Below are positions 1-6,497 of a stretch of 6,505 nucleotides of DNA, piece after piece. The DNA comes from Chloroflexota bacterium (GTDB lineage Bacteria; Chloroflexota; UBA4733): positions 1,536 to 8,040 of the forward strand of contig JAMCTA010000099.1 in NCBI GenBank assembly GCA_023381895.1. Direction: 5' to 3'. Within the stretch, counting starts at the first letter, position 1, and each line of letters opens with the position of its first letter. The notes under the pieces are model-generated. The model was not told the origin of the DNA and ran no database searches. It saw nothing but the letters and a program-made list of their open reading frames with translations. The translations under genes and the position numbers were made by a program.

Positions 1-1671
1 ATCGCCGCCACACCCTCAGCAACCGTCACGGTCACGCTCGGAGACGCGCAGCTCGGCTCTCTCCGCTGGGGACACCTGGAGCAGCAAGGTGCCATTGCTG
101 CCTCACCGCGCCTGCGCGTCGAGCTCGTCGATCCTGGTCGCAACTGGGTACGGACCACTATCGTTGATGCGGATACAGGCCAGCCCATCCCCTGCCGTGT
201 CCACTTCCGCTCCCCAGAAGGCATCCCCTATGCACCCTATGGCCACCACGCGCACGTGAACTCGAATAATGGCACGTGGCACGTCGACGTTGGTGGCGAT
301 GTCCGCCTGGGACACATCAGCTACGCGTACGTCGACGGCACCTGCGAGGGCTGGCTGCCACGGGGTGCTGTGCTCGTCGATGTCGCTTCTGGCTTCGAGT
401 ACGAGCCTCTGCGCACACAAGTGACGATCGCACCTGGCCAGCAAGAGCTGCGCCTGCCGCTCCATCGCTGGATCGACATGAACGCCCAGCGCTGGTTCAG
501 CGGCGACACGCACGTCCACTTCCTCTCGACCCAGGGCGCAGCCTTCGAGGCCAGCGGCGAAGGGCTCAACGTCGTCAACCTCCTCATGTCACAGTGGGGT
601 GGACTCTTCACCAACACTGAGGAGTTCACAGGCGCTCCACTCGTGACCCACAGCGGTAAGACGATCGTCTACGCGACGCAAGAAAACCGCCAGCACGTGC
701 TGGGTCACCTCACCTTGCTCGGTCTCAGGCGTCAGGTCATGCCCTGGTGCAGCGGCGGTCTCGACGAAGCAGAGCTCGGTGGCACCCTCGAGACCACGCT
801 CTCGGCCTGGGCTGATGCTTGCCACGCTCAAGGTGGCACCGTCGTCATTCCACATCTACCCACGCCTAATGGCGAGCCCGCCGCTCTCATCGCCACCGGA
901 CGCGCCGATGCCGTGGAGATGCTGCAGCACGGCACGTACATGCACGGCGAGTACTATCGCTACCTCAACGCCGGCTACCGGCTGCCACTGGTTGGCGGAA
1001 CAGACAAGATGAGCAGCGAGGTCCCCGTTGGCCTCTACCGCACCTACGTCTCCATCTCCCCCGAGGAAGAATTCACCTATGACTCCTGGTGCCGCAACCT
1101 CCGCCGCGGCCGCACCTTCCTCAGCGGTGGACCACTCATCGGTCTGAGTGTTGAGAATGCAGCAATCGGCGACACGCTCACACTCCCTGCGGGCGGTGGC
1201 ACAGTTGAGGTGACAGCCTGGGCCGAATCGATCTTGCCCATCCACACGCTCCAGATCGTCCAGAATGGCCGCGTCGTTGCTGACGTGAGCCGGCCAGAAG
1301 GTGCACGCCGCCTCGAGCTGCGGGAACGTCTCCAGATCAGCCAGTCTTCCTGGGTCGCCGCTCGCTGTGGCGGGCCAGGCTACACGCAGCCCGTGCGCCA
1401 TCACGATGAGTGGACGCGCGGCGTGATGGCGCACACCTCACCCATCTACGTAGCGACGGGTGAGGCCTGGGAGATGTTCGACGTCGCCACGGCATCGTAC
1501 ATGCTCACCCTGCTCGATGGGAGCCTGACCTACATCCGGGAGAGGAGCACACACCACGCACCGGAGCACGTGACGCATCCCCATGGTGAGCCGGATCACC
1601 TCGCCTACCTCGAACGGCCGTTCCACGAGGCTATCGCTGCGGTCGACTTCGGTCCCCTCGCCCACGCATGA
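1..1671 (+). CDS. CehA/McbA family PHP-type metallohydrolase (5' end missing)
   Basis: The frame is open from base 1, so the true start lies before the window; 556 codons are visible and end at TGA 1669-1671. A GTG at codon 86 is not the start, because conserved-looking sequence precedes it (TTIVDADTGQPIPCRVHF, then GIPYAPYGHH, codons 52-83). Counting from the first visible codon, an N-terminal beta-sandwich-like region (about 40-160) is followed by a PHP metallohydrolase core. That core shows GDTHVH at 168-173 (HxH metal motif), GEGLNVVNLL at 186-195, ENRQHVLGHLTLLG at 228-241, VVIPHLP at 281-287 and GGTDKMS at 332-338. The C-terminal part has RRGRTFLSGGPLI (368-380) and HTSPIYV (478-484). 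The family includes carbaryl hydrolases, but most members have no known substrate; metal-dependent hydrolysis is the supported role and the substrate is unknown. The last ten codons carry the 24-bp repeat shared with the convergent gene, so the extreme C-terminus may be altered. Family call firm, function open. Confidence 0.87.
   Translation: MAATPSATVTVTLGDAQLGSLRWGHLEQQGAIAASPRLRVELVDPGRNWVRTTIVDADTGQPIPCRVHFRSPEGIPYAPYGHHAHVNSNNGTWHVDVGGDVRLGHISYAYVDGTCEGWLPRGAVLVDVASGFEYEPLRTQVTIAPGQQELRLPLHRWIDMNAQRWFSGDTHVHFLSTQGAAFEASGEGLNVVNLLMSQWGGLFTNTEEFTGAPLVTHSGKTIVYATQENRQHVLGHLTLLGLRRQVMPWCSGGLDEAELGGTLETTLSAWADACHAQGGTVVIPHLPTPNGEPAALIATGRADAVEMLQHGTYMHGEYYRYLNAGYRLPLVGGTDKMSSEVPVGLYRTYVSISPEEEFTYDSWCRNLRRGRTFLSGGPLIGLSVENAAIGDTLTLPAGGGTVEVTAWAESILPIHTLQIVQNGRVVADVSRPEGARRLELRERLQISQSSWVAARCGGPGYTQPVRHHDEWTRGVMAHTSPIYVATGEAWEMFDVATASYMLTLLDGSLTYIRERSTHHAPEHVTHPHGEPDHLAYLERPFHEAIAAVDFGPLAHA
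1638..1661 (+). repeat. 24-bp inverted repeat, left copy
   Basis: This copy lies in the last codons of the metallohydrolase gene and encodes AVDFGPLA (codons 547-554 of the visible frame). It is identical to the reverse complement of 2076-2099. The match stops abruptly on the left; on the right it has one mismatch, then two more matching bases. It is read in the same phase as in the partner gene. Confidence 0.9.
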
Positions 1672-1942
1672 AGCGCTGAGCCGGGGAGAATGAGCGGCAC
1701 CAGCGGAGCCGGGCAGAAATGAATCGGAGCTCACCATACGCTCGCCGTGACATAGGTCTCGATCAGCTGCTGCAATGTTCGCTCTCGAATCGCTCAAACT
1801 CGAACGGGCGGGGCAGTTGCCCGAAGTGCTCAGGAAGCCCCAGGGGTCGACAATCTGCTCTCGTACCCACTTTTATCGTAATCGTAGGTAATGGAATAGG
1901 TGAACTACAGACGGCACTGCACAGGTCGCCTGCAGCTTCACC
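1672..1942. other. Convergent intergenic region, no gene supported
   Basis: This 271-bp stretch separates the ends of two convergent genes. Open frames cross it on both strands, but none has a ribosome binding site, a recognisable motif or coding-like composition. On the minus strand the frame of the secreted protein stays open past its TGA for about 59 codons to a stop at 1763-1765; I consider that chance in GC-rich DNA. Small stems exist at 1811-1823 and 1917-1935, but neither has a T-run. I see no promoter. Confidence 0.6.
1917..1935. terminator. Weak hairpin between convergent genes, possible terminator
   Basis: CTGCACAGGTCGCCTGCAG can form a 7-bp stem with a two-base bulge around a TCG loop. 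It starts 8 bases past the stop codon of the minus-strand secreted-protein gene and could serve either direction. No T-tract follows on either strand, so intrinsic termination is doubtful. Confidence 0.2.
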
Positions 1943-4645
1943 TCACGGCGCGGGTGGCGGACCGGAGGGGCCAACCTTACTGGCAGCGACGTAGGCGTAG
2001 TTCTGGGTCAGCGGGTTGTACACGAAGAGGCGGGATGAGGTCTGCGGAGCCACGACGAGGAGGTAACCCCATTGCGCGAGGGGACCGAAGTCGACCGCAT
2101 TGCTGTCCGGACCACTCCAGAGATGGGCATCAGTCGCAAACGCCTGGACCCAGAACGGCTGGAACTGACTGACGTTCGGCGTGGTCGTGGGCTCGGAAGG
2201 AGCTGTTGAGGAGGCGTAGAAGTTGATGATGGCGTGATTGGTGCCATCGAGCTGCACCGGGATGTCGTTGGGGGAGGCAGGGAAGAGGCCGGTGGGTGGG
2301 GTGATGGAGACGGTGTAGGAGCCTGGACCCAGACTGCTGACCTGATAGTGGCCCGCGAAATCAGTGGTGTCGGAGGAAGAGCCACCACCGGCACGGGTCA
2401 CGGTGATGGCGGCGTGGGGGAGGGGAGAGCCGGCGTCATAGGTCACGGTGCCAGCGACATACGAGTTCATGGGCGTTGCGGTCGCCGTCGCCGTGGGTGT
2501 CACGGTCGTCGTTGCTGTAGTGGTTGGTGTGCTGGTAGCGGTCTCGGTTGGGGTGGTGGTCGCCGTGCCGGTCGCCGTTGTTGTCGGGGTGCTCGTCTGC
2601 GTTGGCGTGGCGGTTGGCGTGAACGTTGGGGCGCTGAGTGTTACTGTGGTCTGGACCTGCTGACCATCCGGGTTAGTAATCGTGATGGTGGAGGGTCCTG
2701 GTGTTGCCGCGGTAGTGTCGAGTGTGAGGGTGACGTGCGTGGGATCGACGTAGGTCACTCCCTTGACGGCGACGCCGTTGGTGGCGGAGGCAGTGAGGCG
2801 GGTGCGGCAGCCAGCGTCGGCGCTGCTCGGCGTGTCATAGAAGCCCTGACCGGCCGGCGACGTCCCGGTGATGGGCAAGCTGGCACTCGCTTGCCCGGTG
2901 ATGATGGTAGCCAGCGGTCCGGCTGGCAGCACCGCTGGCGGCGGCGCCTGAATCTTGGCGGCTTCGACACCCCAATGCACTGGCGGAATCCCCCCGCTCT
3001 CGGTTCCCGCGACATATTCCTGGACCGTCCACATCGTCATGTCATCGCAGGGATCAAGACTCGTAAAGCTGTAGTCGCCCCAGCGATTGTAGGGATACGG
3101 GTTGAACGCGGCATCTGAATAGAGGTCGTGCGTACTGTTCAGATACACCGCGAAGGAGCGCATCGTATTGGCTGGGTCGCTGGGAAAGCGCTCGGTGATG
3201 CCCCCTTCGACGTACGTGCTCACGTTGGCCTCACTGGCGCCGAGAGCAACGATGTCTTGGCCGGAGACCGTGACCGTGCCCATCCAGAAGTTCTCGGGGT
3301 TGGACGCAGAAGGGTCGTAGACCGTGCCCCACTGTGAGAGCGTCATACTGGAGACTGCGATGTCATACCACCGCATGCCCACACGGTCGCGGTTTCGCGC
3401 GTTGCTGTCACCGGCAGCGTCGACGCTGACATTCTGTGCCGTCCAGAGCTGGCCATTGCGAACCACAGCGCTATAGAGGCGATCATCGATGTCGTCCATT
3501 CCGCGAGCGGGGTTGCTGGCTGTGAGCACACCGAGAGGAGCAGGGCCGTTCTCCGGATCGGCCATAGTAATTTGCGCCGGCCCGGAGAGTGTTGGCGTAG
3601 TGCTGCCGGGGTTGTTCACCGTCATGACGTCGAGATGGGAGACCGTGCCCACAGCATCCTCACCCAGGTCAGGGCCAATGACGTAGCCAGTAGCCATCGG
3701 ATCCACGCTATCGACACCCTGCGGTGTGTAGGGGCCTGGTCCAGCAAGGCCGTTGGTAACGTTGTAGAAGCTGGTCACCATCGCAGTCGAGCCATTGACG
3801 ACGCTCGACTTCTGGACAGTGTAGACGTTGCTATGAACGAAGGCATTGCCGGTGCAAGGTCCATAGCCAGCGGGAAAGCCATTCTGGAAGATATTCGCCC
3901 CAATGTAGATCGCGTTCGTATCGATGCCAGGGGTATCGTAGTCGGCGAAGCAGCCCTGATCGGCCGAAACGGCCGCTCCTGTCGCCGGGATTCTGTACTT
4001 CGTCCAGCTCGCCGTGGTGAGATCCGGTCCACTGCTCACTGCCAAGAGAATGTCGTTGTTCGCGACAGGAACGTCGATCTCGGTGATGAACCAGCGACCG
4101 CTCGTGCGATCGTAGCGCACGTGCGGGTCAGACACGCCTGCTGGATTGGCGACGCTGCCCCAGAAGTCAGCGTCGCTCGTATTGAAAATGACGGCGTGCG
4201 CACCGTTCTTCTGGACACCCTCGAACTGCCCGTTGACGGTGAAGAGAAACTGAGTGGGCCCAACGGCGCCCATCGTATCCGGAGGGACGAGATATAGGCT
4301 GCCGTATCCAGCTTGGGGACCGGCGATCGTATCTGTGACTGGCCCAGGCTGCTGACTCGTAGGGGGTGGCGATCCAGCATGGGAGCCATTGCTCAATAGC
4401 GACGCGGCGTGCCTGTTGCCGAGAAACTTCGCCAGCGTGTGTCGTAACGCTTGCCGCACCAGCGCTGGCGGCGCAGCGTTGCTGTTGTTCTGCACCAGCT
4501 GGTCATGTGTCATCATCACACCGGAGATTTGCATGGGCACTCCGGAGAGAGTAGGAGCAGCGTGGACCTGCTCTGCAGTGCTCTGGAATGCTCCTCCTAC
4601 GAGTAGCCACGCTAGCAGCAGTACCAGGACACGACGGTACTTCAC
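1943..4645 (-). CDS. Large secreted multidomain protein: RWGDYS-type repeat domain, Ig-like domain, Thr/Pro linker, SH3-like tail
   Basis: I chose GTG 4645 (900 residues). It follows a GGGGGG tract and starts a clean signal peptide (VKYRRVLVLLLAWLLVGGAF, cleavage near VHA-AP at 29/30). An in-frame GTG at 4672 would add nine residues but leaves almost no leader after the predicted promoter. Domains: residues 110-570 form a repeat-rich, probably beta-propeller-like region with PPDTMGAVGP (121-130), DPHVRYD plus RWF (173-186), RWGDYS (521-526) and DPCDDMTMW (531-539). Such proteins occur widely in bacterial secretomes, mostly without known function. An Ig-like domain (about 571-672) precedes a Thr/Pro/Ala linker (674-725), a carboxypeptidase-regulatory-like domain (726-813) and an SH3-like tail (829-900: WVQAF, LWSGPD, FGPLAQW, LFVYNP, NYAYV). 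There is no LPXTG motif or C-terminal membrane helix, so it is probably released or held non-covalently at the surface. I see no catalytic motif; the role is unknown, with adhesion or wall association a guess. Confidence 0.88.
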   Translation of the reverse strand: MKYRRVLVLLLAWLLVGGAFQSTAEQVHAAPTLSGVPMQISGVMMTHDQLVQNNSNAAPPALVRQALRHTLAKFLGNRHAASLLSNGSHAGSPPPTSQQPGPVTDTIAGPQAGYGSLYLVPPDTMGAVGPTQFLFTVNGQFEGVQKNGAHAVIFNTSDADFWGSVANPAGVSDPHVRYDRTSGRWFITEIDVPVANNDILLAVSSGPDLTTASWTKYRIPATGAAVSADQGCFADYDTPGIDTNAIYIGANIFQNGFPAGYGPCTGNAFVHSNVYTVQKSSVVNGSTAMVTSFYNVTNGLAGPGPYTPQGVDSVDPMATGYVIGPDLGEDAVGTVSHLDVMTVNNPGSTTPTLSGPAQITMADPENGPAPLGVLTASNPARGMDDIDDRLYSAVVRNGQLWTAQNVSVDAAGDSNARNRDRVGMRWYDIAVSSMTLSQWGTVYDPSASNPENFWMGTVTVSGQDIVALGASEANVSTYVEGGITERFPSDPANTMRSFAVYLNSTHDLYSDAAFNPYPYNRWGDYSFTSLDPCDDMTMWTVQEYVAGTESGGIPPVHWGVEAAKIQAPPPAVLPAGPLATIITGQASASLPITGTSPAGQGFYDTPSSADAGCRTRLTASATNGVAVKGVTYVDPTHVTLTLDTTAATPGPSTITITNPDGQQVQTTVTLSAPTFTPTATPTQTSTPTTTATGTATTTPTETATSTPTTTATTTVTPTATATATPMNSYVAGTVTYDAGSPLPHAAITVTRAGGGSSSDTTDFAGHYQVSSLGPGSYTVSITPPTGLFPASPNDIPVQLDGTNHAIINFYASSTAPSEPTTTPNVSQFQPFWVQAFATDAHLWSGPDSNAVDFGPLAQWGYLLVVAPQTSSRLFVYNPLTQNYAYVAASKVGPSGPPPAP
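2076..2099 (-). repeat. 24-bp inverted repeat, right copy
   Basis: This copy lies inside the SH3-like tail of the secreted protein and encodes AVDFGPLA (residues 850-857, counting from GTG 4645). It is the exact reverse complement of 1638-1661. Here the peptide sits in what looks like its native setting, continuing into QWGYLLVVAPQ, so this is probably the source copy. Confidence 0.9.
2471..2626 (-). repeat. Low-complexity Thr/Pro/Ala linker repeat
   Basis: About 52 codons of imperfect short repeats such as TPTATPT, TPTTTATGT and TPTETATST form an extended linker between the Ig-like and carboxypeptidase-regulatory-like domains. Such linkers are common in secreted proteins and are often O-glycosylated; glycosylation here is inference. 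At DNA level the GTCG/GTTG-type repeats read on the plus strand as a Val-rich pseudo-ORF (2448-2663) that is not a gene. The tract could vary in length between strains. Confidence 0.85.
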
Positions 4646-4687
4646 GGCGCCCCCCAAGCGTGTGCGGTGCACACGTCACCGAACTGA

Positions 4688-4717
4688 ACTCTAGGCAAGT
4701 GGCCGCCTGACTGTCAA
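4688..4717 (-). promoter_or_regulatory. Sigma70-type promoter of the secreted-protein gene
   Basis: On the minus strand a perfect TTGACA (4717-4712) is followed after 18 bases by TAGAGT (4693-4688), four of six matches to TATAAT. The predicted transcript start near 4681 leaves about 36 bases of leader before GTG 4645, which supports that start over GTG 4672. This indicates the gene is transcribed independently of the upstream SUMT-HemD gene. Confidence 0.6.
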
Positions 4718-4857
4718 TACAGGATGACCTATGGTGGCCTGCGCCGCCACGGTCGCTGCGGTGGATGGGAGAGGAGCAGTGATGCTTCGCCAGCGCAGCC
4801 TCTCTGGATACGCACGGACGGAGCGCTACGTAGGGCTGCCAGCAGTTCACAGGAGCT

Positions 4858-4885
4858 GAGAAGATGAGAAGATGAGAAGAGATGA
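4858..4885. repeat. Short GAGAAGAT tandem repeat
   Basis: Two exact 8-bp units, GAGAAGAT at 4858-4865 and 4866-4873, are followed by a near copy GAGAAGAG (4874-4881) and ATGA (4882-4885). On the minus strand this is a pyrimidine-rich CTCATCTT tract just downstream of the SUMT-HemD stop. Possible slippage site; no function is evident. Confidence 0.7.
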
Positions 4886-4899
4886 GTTCAGGCGTGAAC
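4886..4899 (-). terminator. Possible weak terminator after the SUMT-HemD gene
   Basis: Immediately after the TAG stop, the minus strand reads GTTCA-CGCC-TGAAC, a 5-bp stem with a 4-base loop, followed by a pyrimidine-rich stretch (CTCATCTCTTCTCATC). The stem is short and the tract is not a true T-run, so this is at best a weak intrinsic terminator. Confidence 0.25.
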
Positions 4900-6126
4900 C
4901 TATGGCACCTGCCCGGCACGGCGACGAGCCATCGCTCGCTGGAGCGCGAGGACGAGACCAAGCAGCGTCGTCTGTTCCGGTACGACGTCGACGGCGAGAC
5001 CACAGTCGCGGGCCGCAGCAGCTGTCTGCGACCCGATACAAGCCACCAGCCCATCCCTGATCGCCTCACTGGGTGTGGCGAACCCCGCGCGCTCCGTGAG
5101 AGCGGCGAAGCGCCTGACACTCCCACTGCTCGGGAATGCCACCGCAGAAAAGGGCTCACGCAGCATGGCCGTCACATCATCCTTGCATGGCCCATCTAGA
5201 TGCTCTGACGCGACCCCCTTGAACGGTAGCTCAACCGGTCGTGCTCCAACCACCCGCAGATAGGAAGCGAGCTGACTCGGCCTGTCCCGTGTCCGGGGAA
5301 CGAGAACCCGCTGATCGTGAAGGGACAGCTCATCAAACCAGTTGAGCTGTCCACGCAACCGCACCACATCTCCAATGACAATGACTGCGGGTGAACCGAA
5401 AGGCTCGACACGCTGGGCAAGCTCTTCTTCCACTGTCCCGAGCGTCGCGACAACAACCTCCTGATGCCGGTAGCTGCCCCAACGCACGAGCGCTATGGGG
5501 GTCGTCGGTACCCAGCCCGCAGTGTAGAGGTGCCGGAGCAGCTCTGGTAATCGCCCTACCCCCATGAGAATGACCAGCGTCTCCTCGTTGGCCCTCCACA
5601 CTGGTAGCGGGCTCGATCTCGCTTCACCATCGTCCTCGCGCCCATGACCCGTGAAAATCCTGACGGTACTCGCGATAGACCGATGCGTGAGTGGGATTCC
5701 GGCATACGCTGGCACGGCAAATGCCGACGAGACTCCCGGGACGACTTGAAACGGCACGCCAGCGGCCCGGAGCGCTTCTGCTTCCTCGCCACCACGTCCG
5801 TAGATGAAGGGATCGCCACCTTTGAGGCGTATCACGATATTACCCTGCTGCGCCAGCTCGACGAGTGCCGTATTGATGCTCTCCTGAGACATCGCTGGCC
5901 TTCCTGGTTGCTTGCCCACGTAGATGCGGCGCGATGACGGTGGAGAGTGATCGAGGAGCACCGGATTCACCAGGTAGTCATACAGCACGGCATCGGCTAT
6001 CGCCAGGCATTCCCGCCCCTTGATCGTGAGCAGTCCCGGGTCGCCGGGACCTGCACCGACGAGGAAGACCATTCCAGTGGCAGGGGGGGAATTGCTCAGT
6101 GGTGGCCTACCCATTCCTGGCGCCAT
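4900..6126 (-). CDS. cobA-hemD: Uroporphyrinogen-III C-methyltransferase fused to a half-length uroporphyrinogen-III-synthase-like domain
   Basis: A 408-residue fusion. Residues 19-257 are a SAM uroporphyrinogen-III C-methyltransferase (SUMT): GAGPGDP (24-30), DAVLYDYLV (45-53), GGDPFIYGRGGEE (103-115) and PGVSSAFAVPAYAGIPLTHR (130-149). SUMT transfers two methyl groups from S-adenosylmethionine to uroporphyrinogen III, giving precorrin-2 for cobalamin and siroheme. Residues 272-396 resemble HemD, with RVLVPRTRDRPSQLASYL, AVAFPSSGSVRRF and VACIGSQTAAAARDCGLAVDVVPEQTTLLG. Complete HemD is about 240-260 residues in two lobes; here only about 140 remain, so synthase activity is uncertain. ATG 6126 is taken as the start, although its ribosome binding site is weak; ATG 6072 (residue 19) also begins right at the conserved domain. 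The product is cytosolic. The gene is divergent from a cobalamin riboswitch, which agrees with a B12 role. SUMT call firm, HemD activity unsure. Confidence 0.93.
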   Translation of the reverse strand: MAPGMGRPPLSNSPPATGMVFLVGAGPGDPGLLTIKGRECLAIADAVLYDYLVNPVLLDHSPPSSRRIYVGKQPGRPAMSQESINTALVELAQQGNIVIRLKGGDPFIYGRGGEEAEALRAAGVPFQVVPGVSSAFAVPAYAGIPLTHRSIASTVRIFTGHGREDDGEARSSPLPVWRANEETLVILMGVGRLPELLRHLYTAGWVPTTPIALVRWGSYRHQEVVVATLGTVEEELAQRVEPFGSPAVIVIGDVVRLRGQLNWFDELSLHDQRVLVPRTRDRPSQLASYLRVVGARPVELPFKGVASEHLDGPCKDDVTAMLREPFSAVAFPSSGSVRRFAALTERAGFATPSEAIRDGLVACIGSQTAAAARDCGLAVDVVPEQTTLLGLVLALQRAMARRRAGQVP

Positions 6127-6176
6127 ACGACTGCGCTCTACGCCAGGCTCACAAGCGCCCGGAGCGCTAAAGAGGA

Positions 6177-6206
6177 AGTATAGGTAAGCACTAGATTTAC
6201 AGGCAA
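6177..6206 (-). promoter_or_regulatory. Predicted promoter of the SUMT-HemD gene
   Basis: On the minus strand TTGCCT (6206-6201, four of six) is followed after 18 bases by TATACT (6182-6177, five of six). The transcript would start near 6170, giving a leader of about 45 bases. That leader contains a small AGCGC/GCGCT hairpin (6168-6154). It has no B12 box, so this gene appears not to be under riboswitch control. Confidence 0.5.
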
Positions 6207-6304
6207 CACCCTCTCCCCACCGTGCCAGCGAGCCCAGCCAATCTGAGTCTACCCCGAGCTCCCAGCTTCCACGTCCGAGCCCACACGCCCTGGCGAAGAC
6301 CGCT

Positions 6305-6334
6305 TTGACAGAATGGTACCAATGCTGCTAAATA
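6305..6334 (+). promoter_or_regulatory. Extended -10 promoter feeding the cobalamin riboswitch
   Basis: A perfect TTGACA (6305-6310) lies 18 bases upstream of TAAATA (6329-6334). The -10 is preceded by TG one base away (6326-6327), an extended -10 element that can offset its weak match. The predicted start near 6341 lies about ten bases before the riboswitch, as expected for a B12-responsive leader. Confidence 0.6.
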
Positions 6335-6344
6335 TGAGAGGAAT

Positions 6345-6368
6345 CTGTGAGCGAGCTGATGCTCACAG
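6345..6368 (+). repeat. 8-bp inverted repeat at the 5' edge of the riboswitch
   Basis: CTGTGAGC (6345-6352) is perfectly complementary to GCTCACAG (6361-6368) around an 8-base loop. It lies at the predicted transcript 5' end. It overlaps bases that could form the riboswitch closing stem (CGAG 6352-6355) and the ACAGGT segment (6365-6370). It could be an alternative RNA hairpin or a protein operator; the sequence does not decide. Confidence 0.55.
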
Positions 6369-6471
6369 GTTTGCGGCACGTCACGTAGGGAAAGCTGGTG
6401 CGAAGCCAGCGCTGTCCCGCAGCTGTAAGTGGTGCGCTTGCGCCACGAGCCAGAATGCCTACAGCCGCTCG
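6351..6471 (+). promoter_or_regulatory. Cobalamin (B12) riboswitch
   Basis: The conserved cobalamin aptamer core is clear. TAGGGAAAGC (6386-6395) leads into a GCTGG/CCAGC stem (6394-6398 with 6406-6410) carrying the GGTGCGAA signature. GCTGTCCCGCAGCTGTAAG (6411-6429) matches the family's CCCGCnACTGT segment. A peripheral hairpin follows at 6429-6446, then a B12 box, AGCCAGAATGCCTACAGC (6448-6465), close to the consensus AGCCAGGAGACCTGCC. An outer stem can pair CGAG (6352-6355) with CTCG (6468-6471) and CTG (6356-6358) with CAG (6462-6464). These elements bind adenosylcobalamin or related corrinoids and usually lower expression of cobalamin synthesis or uptake genes. The controlled gene is on the plus strand beyond 6505, so its identity is unknown; it is not the divergent SUMT-HemD gene. 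Confidence 0.9.
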
Positions 6472-6482
6472 TTCGCTTCACA

Positions 6483-6497
6483 CCTTCGCGCGAAAGG
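6483..6497 (+). promoter_or_regulatory. Possible expression-platform hairpin masking a ribosome binding site
   Basis: CCTT (6483-6486) can pair with AAGG (6494-6497) about 12 bases after the aptamer. AAAGG (6493-6497) could serve as a Shine-Dalgarno sequence if the next gene starts soon after 6505. That would suggest translational control, but the window ends before a start codon or a terminator can be seen. Confidence 0.3.

Larger units (their letters stand above)
4718..4899. other. Spacer between the SUMT-HemD gene and the secreted-protein promoter
   Basis: This 182-bp gap lies between two minus-strand genes. It holds a short GAGAAGAT tandem repeat (4858-4881), a small hairpin directly after the SUMT-HemD stop, and a GC-rich potential stem (GTGGC 4734-4738 with GCCAC 4746-4750) just upstream of the secreted-protein promoter. 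No coding frame here is convincing, and I found no missing HemD half in it. Confidence 0.5.

Noticed and set aside
856..1434. 192-residue minus-strand ORF inside the metallohydrolase gene
   Set aside because: Shadow of a well-supported PHP-family coding frame, without family features.
1763..1942. Open frame continuing past the TGA of the secreted-protein gene for about 59 codons
   Set aside because: The extension has no recognisable sequence, and the SH3-like tail already ends normally in a Pro-rich terminus, so readthrough or a premature stop is not supported.
1719..1994. 91-residue plus-strand ORF in the convergent intergenic region
   Set aside because: No ribosome binding site, low-information composition, and it runs into the antisense of the secreted-protein gene.
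2448..2663. Val-rich plus-strand ORF (71 residues, GVAVAVAVG-like)
   Set aside because: It is the antisense reading of the Thr/Pro linker of the secreted protein; its low complexity comes from the repeats.
2234..3118. Long 294-residue plus-strand ORF
   Set aside because: Antisense to the secreted-protein gene, Gly/Arg/Trp-rich, with no recognisable domain; a GC-rich shadow frame.
3572..4297. 241-residue plus-strand ORF
   Set aside because: Lies wholly antisense to the secreted-protein gene, with no motif or ribosome binding site.
4503..5159. 218-residue minus-strand ORF spanning the spacer and both flanking genes
   Set aside because: Overlaps the SUMT-HemD 3' end and the secreted-protein 5' end in another frame and crosses the predicted promoter; Arg/Ser-rich shadow. 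I checked it for a missing HemD half and found none.
6197..6481. 94-residue minus-strand ORF over the riboswitch
   Set aside because: Antisense to a clear cobalamin aptamer and to both divergent promoters; not a gene.
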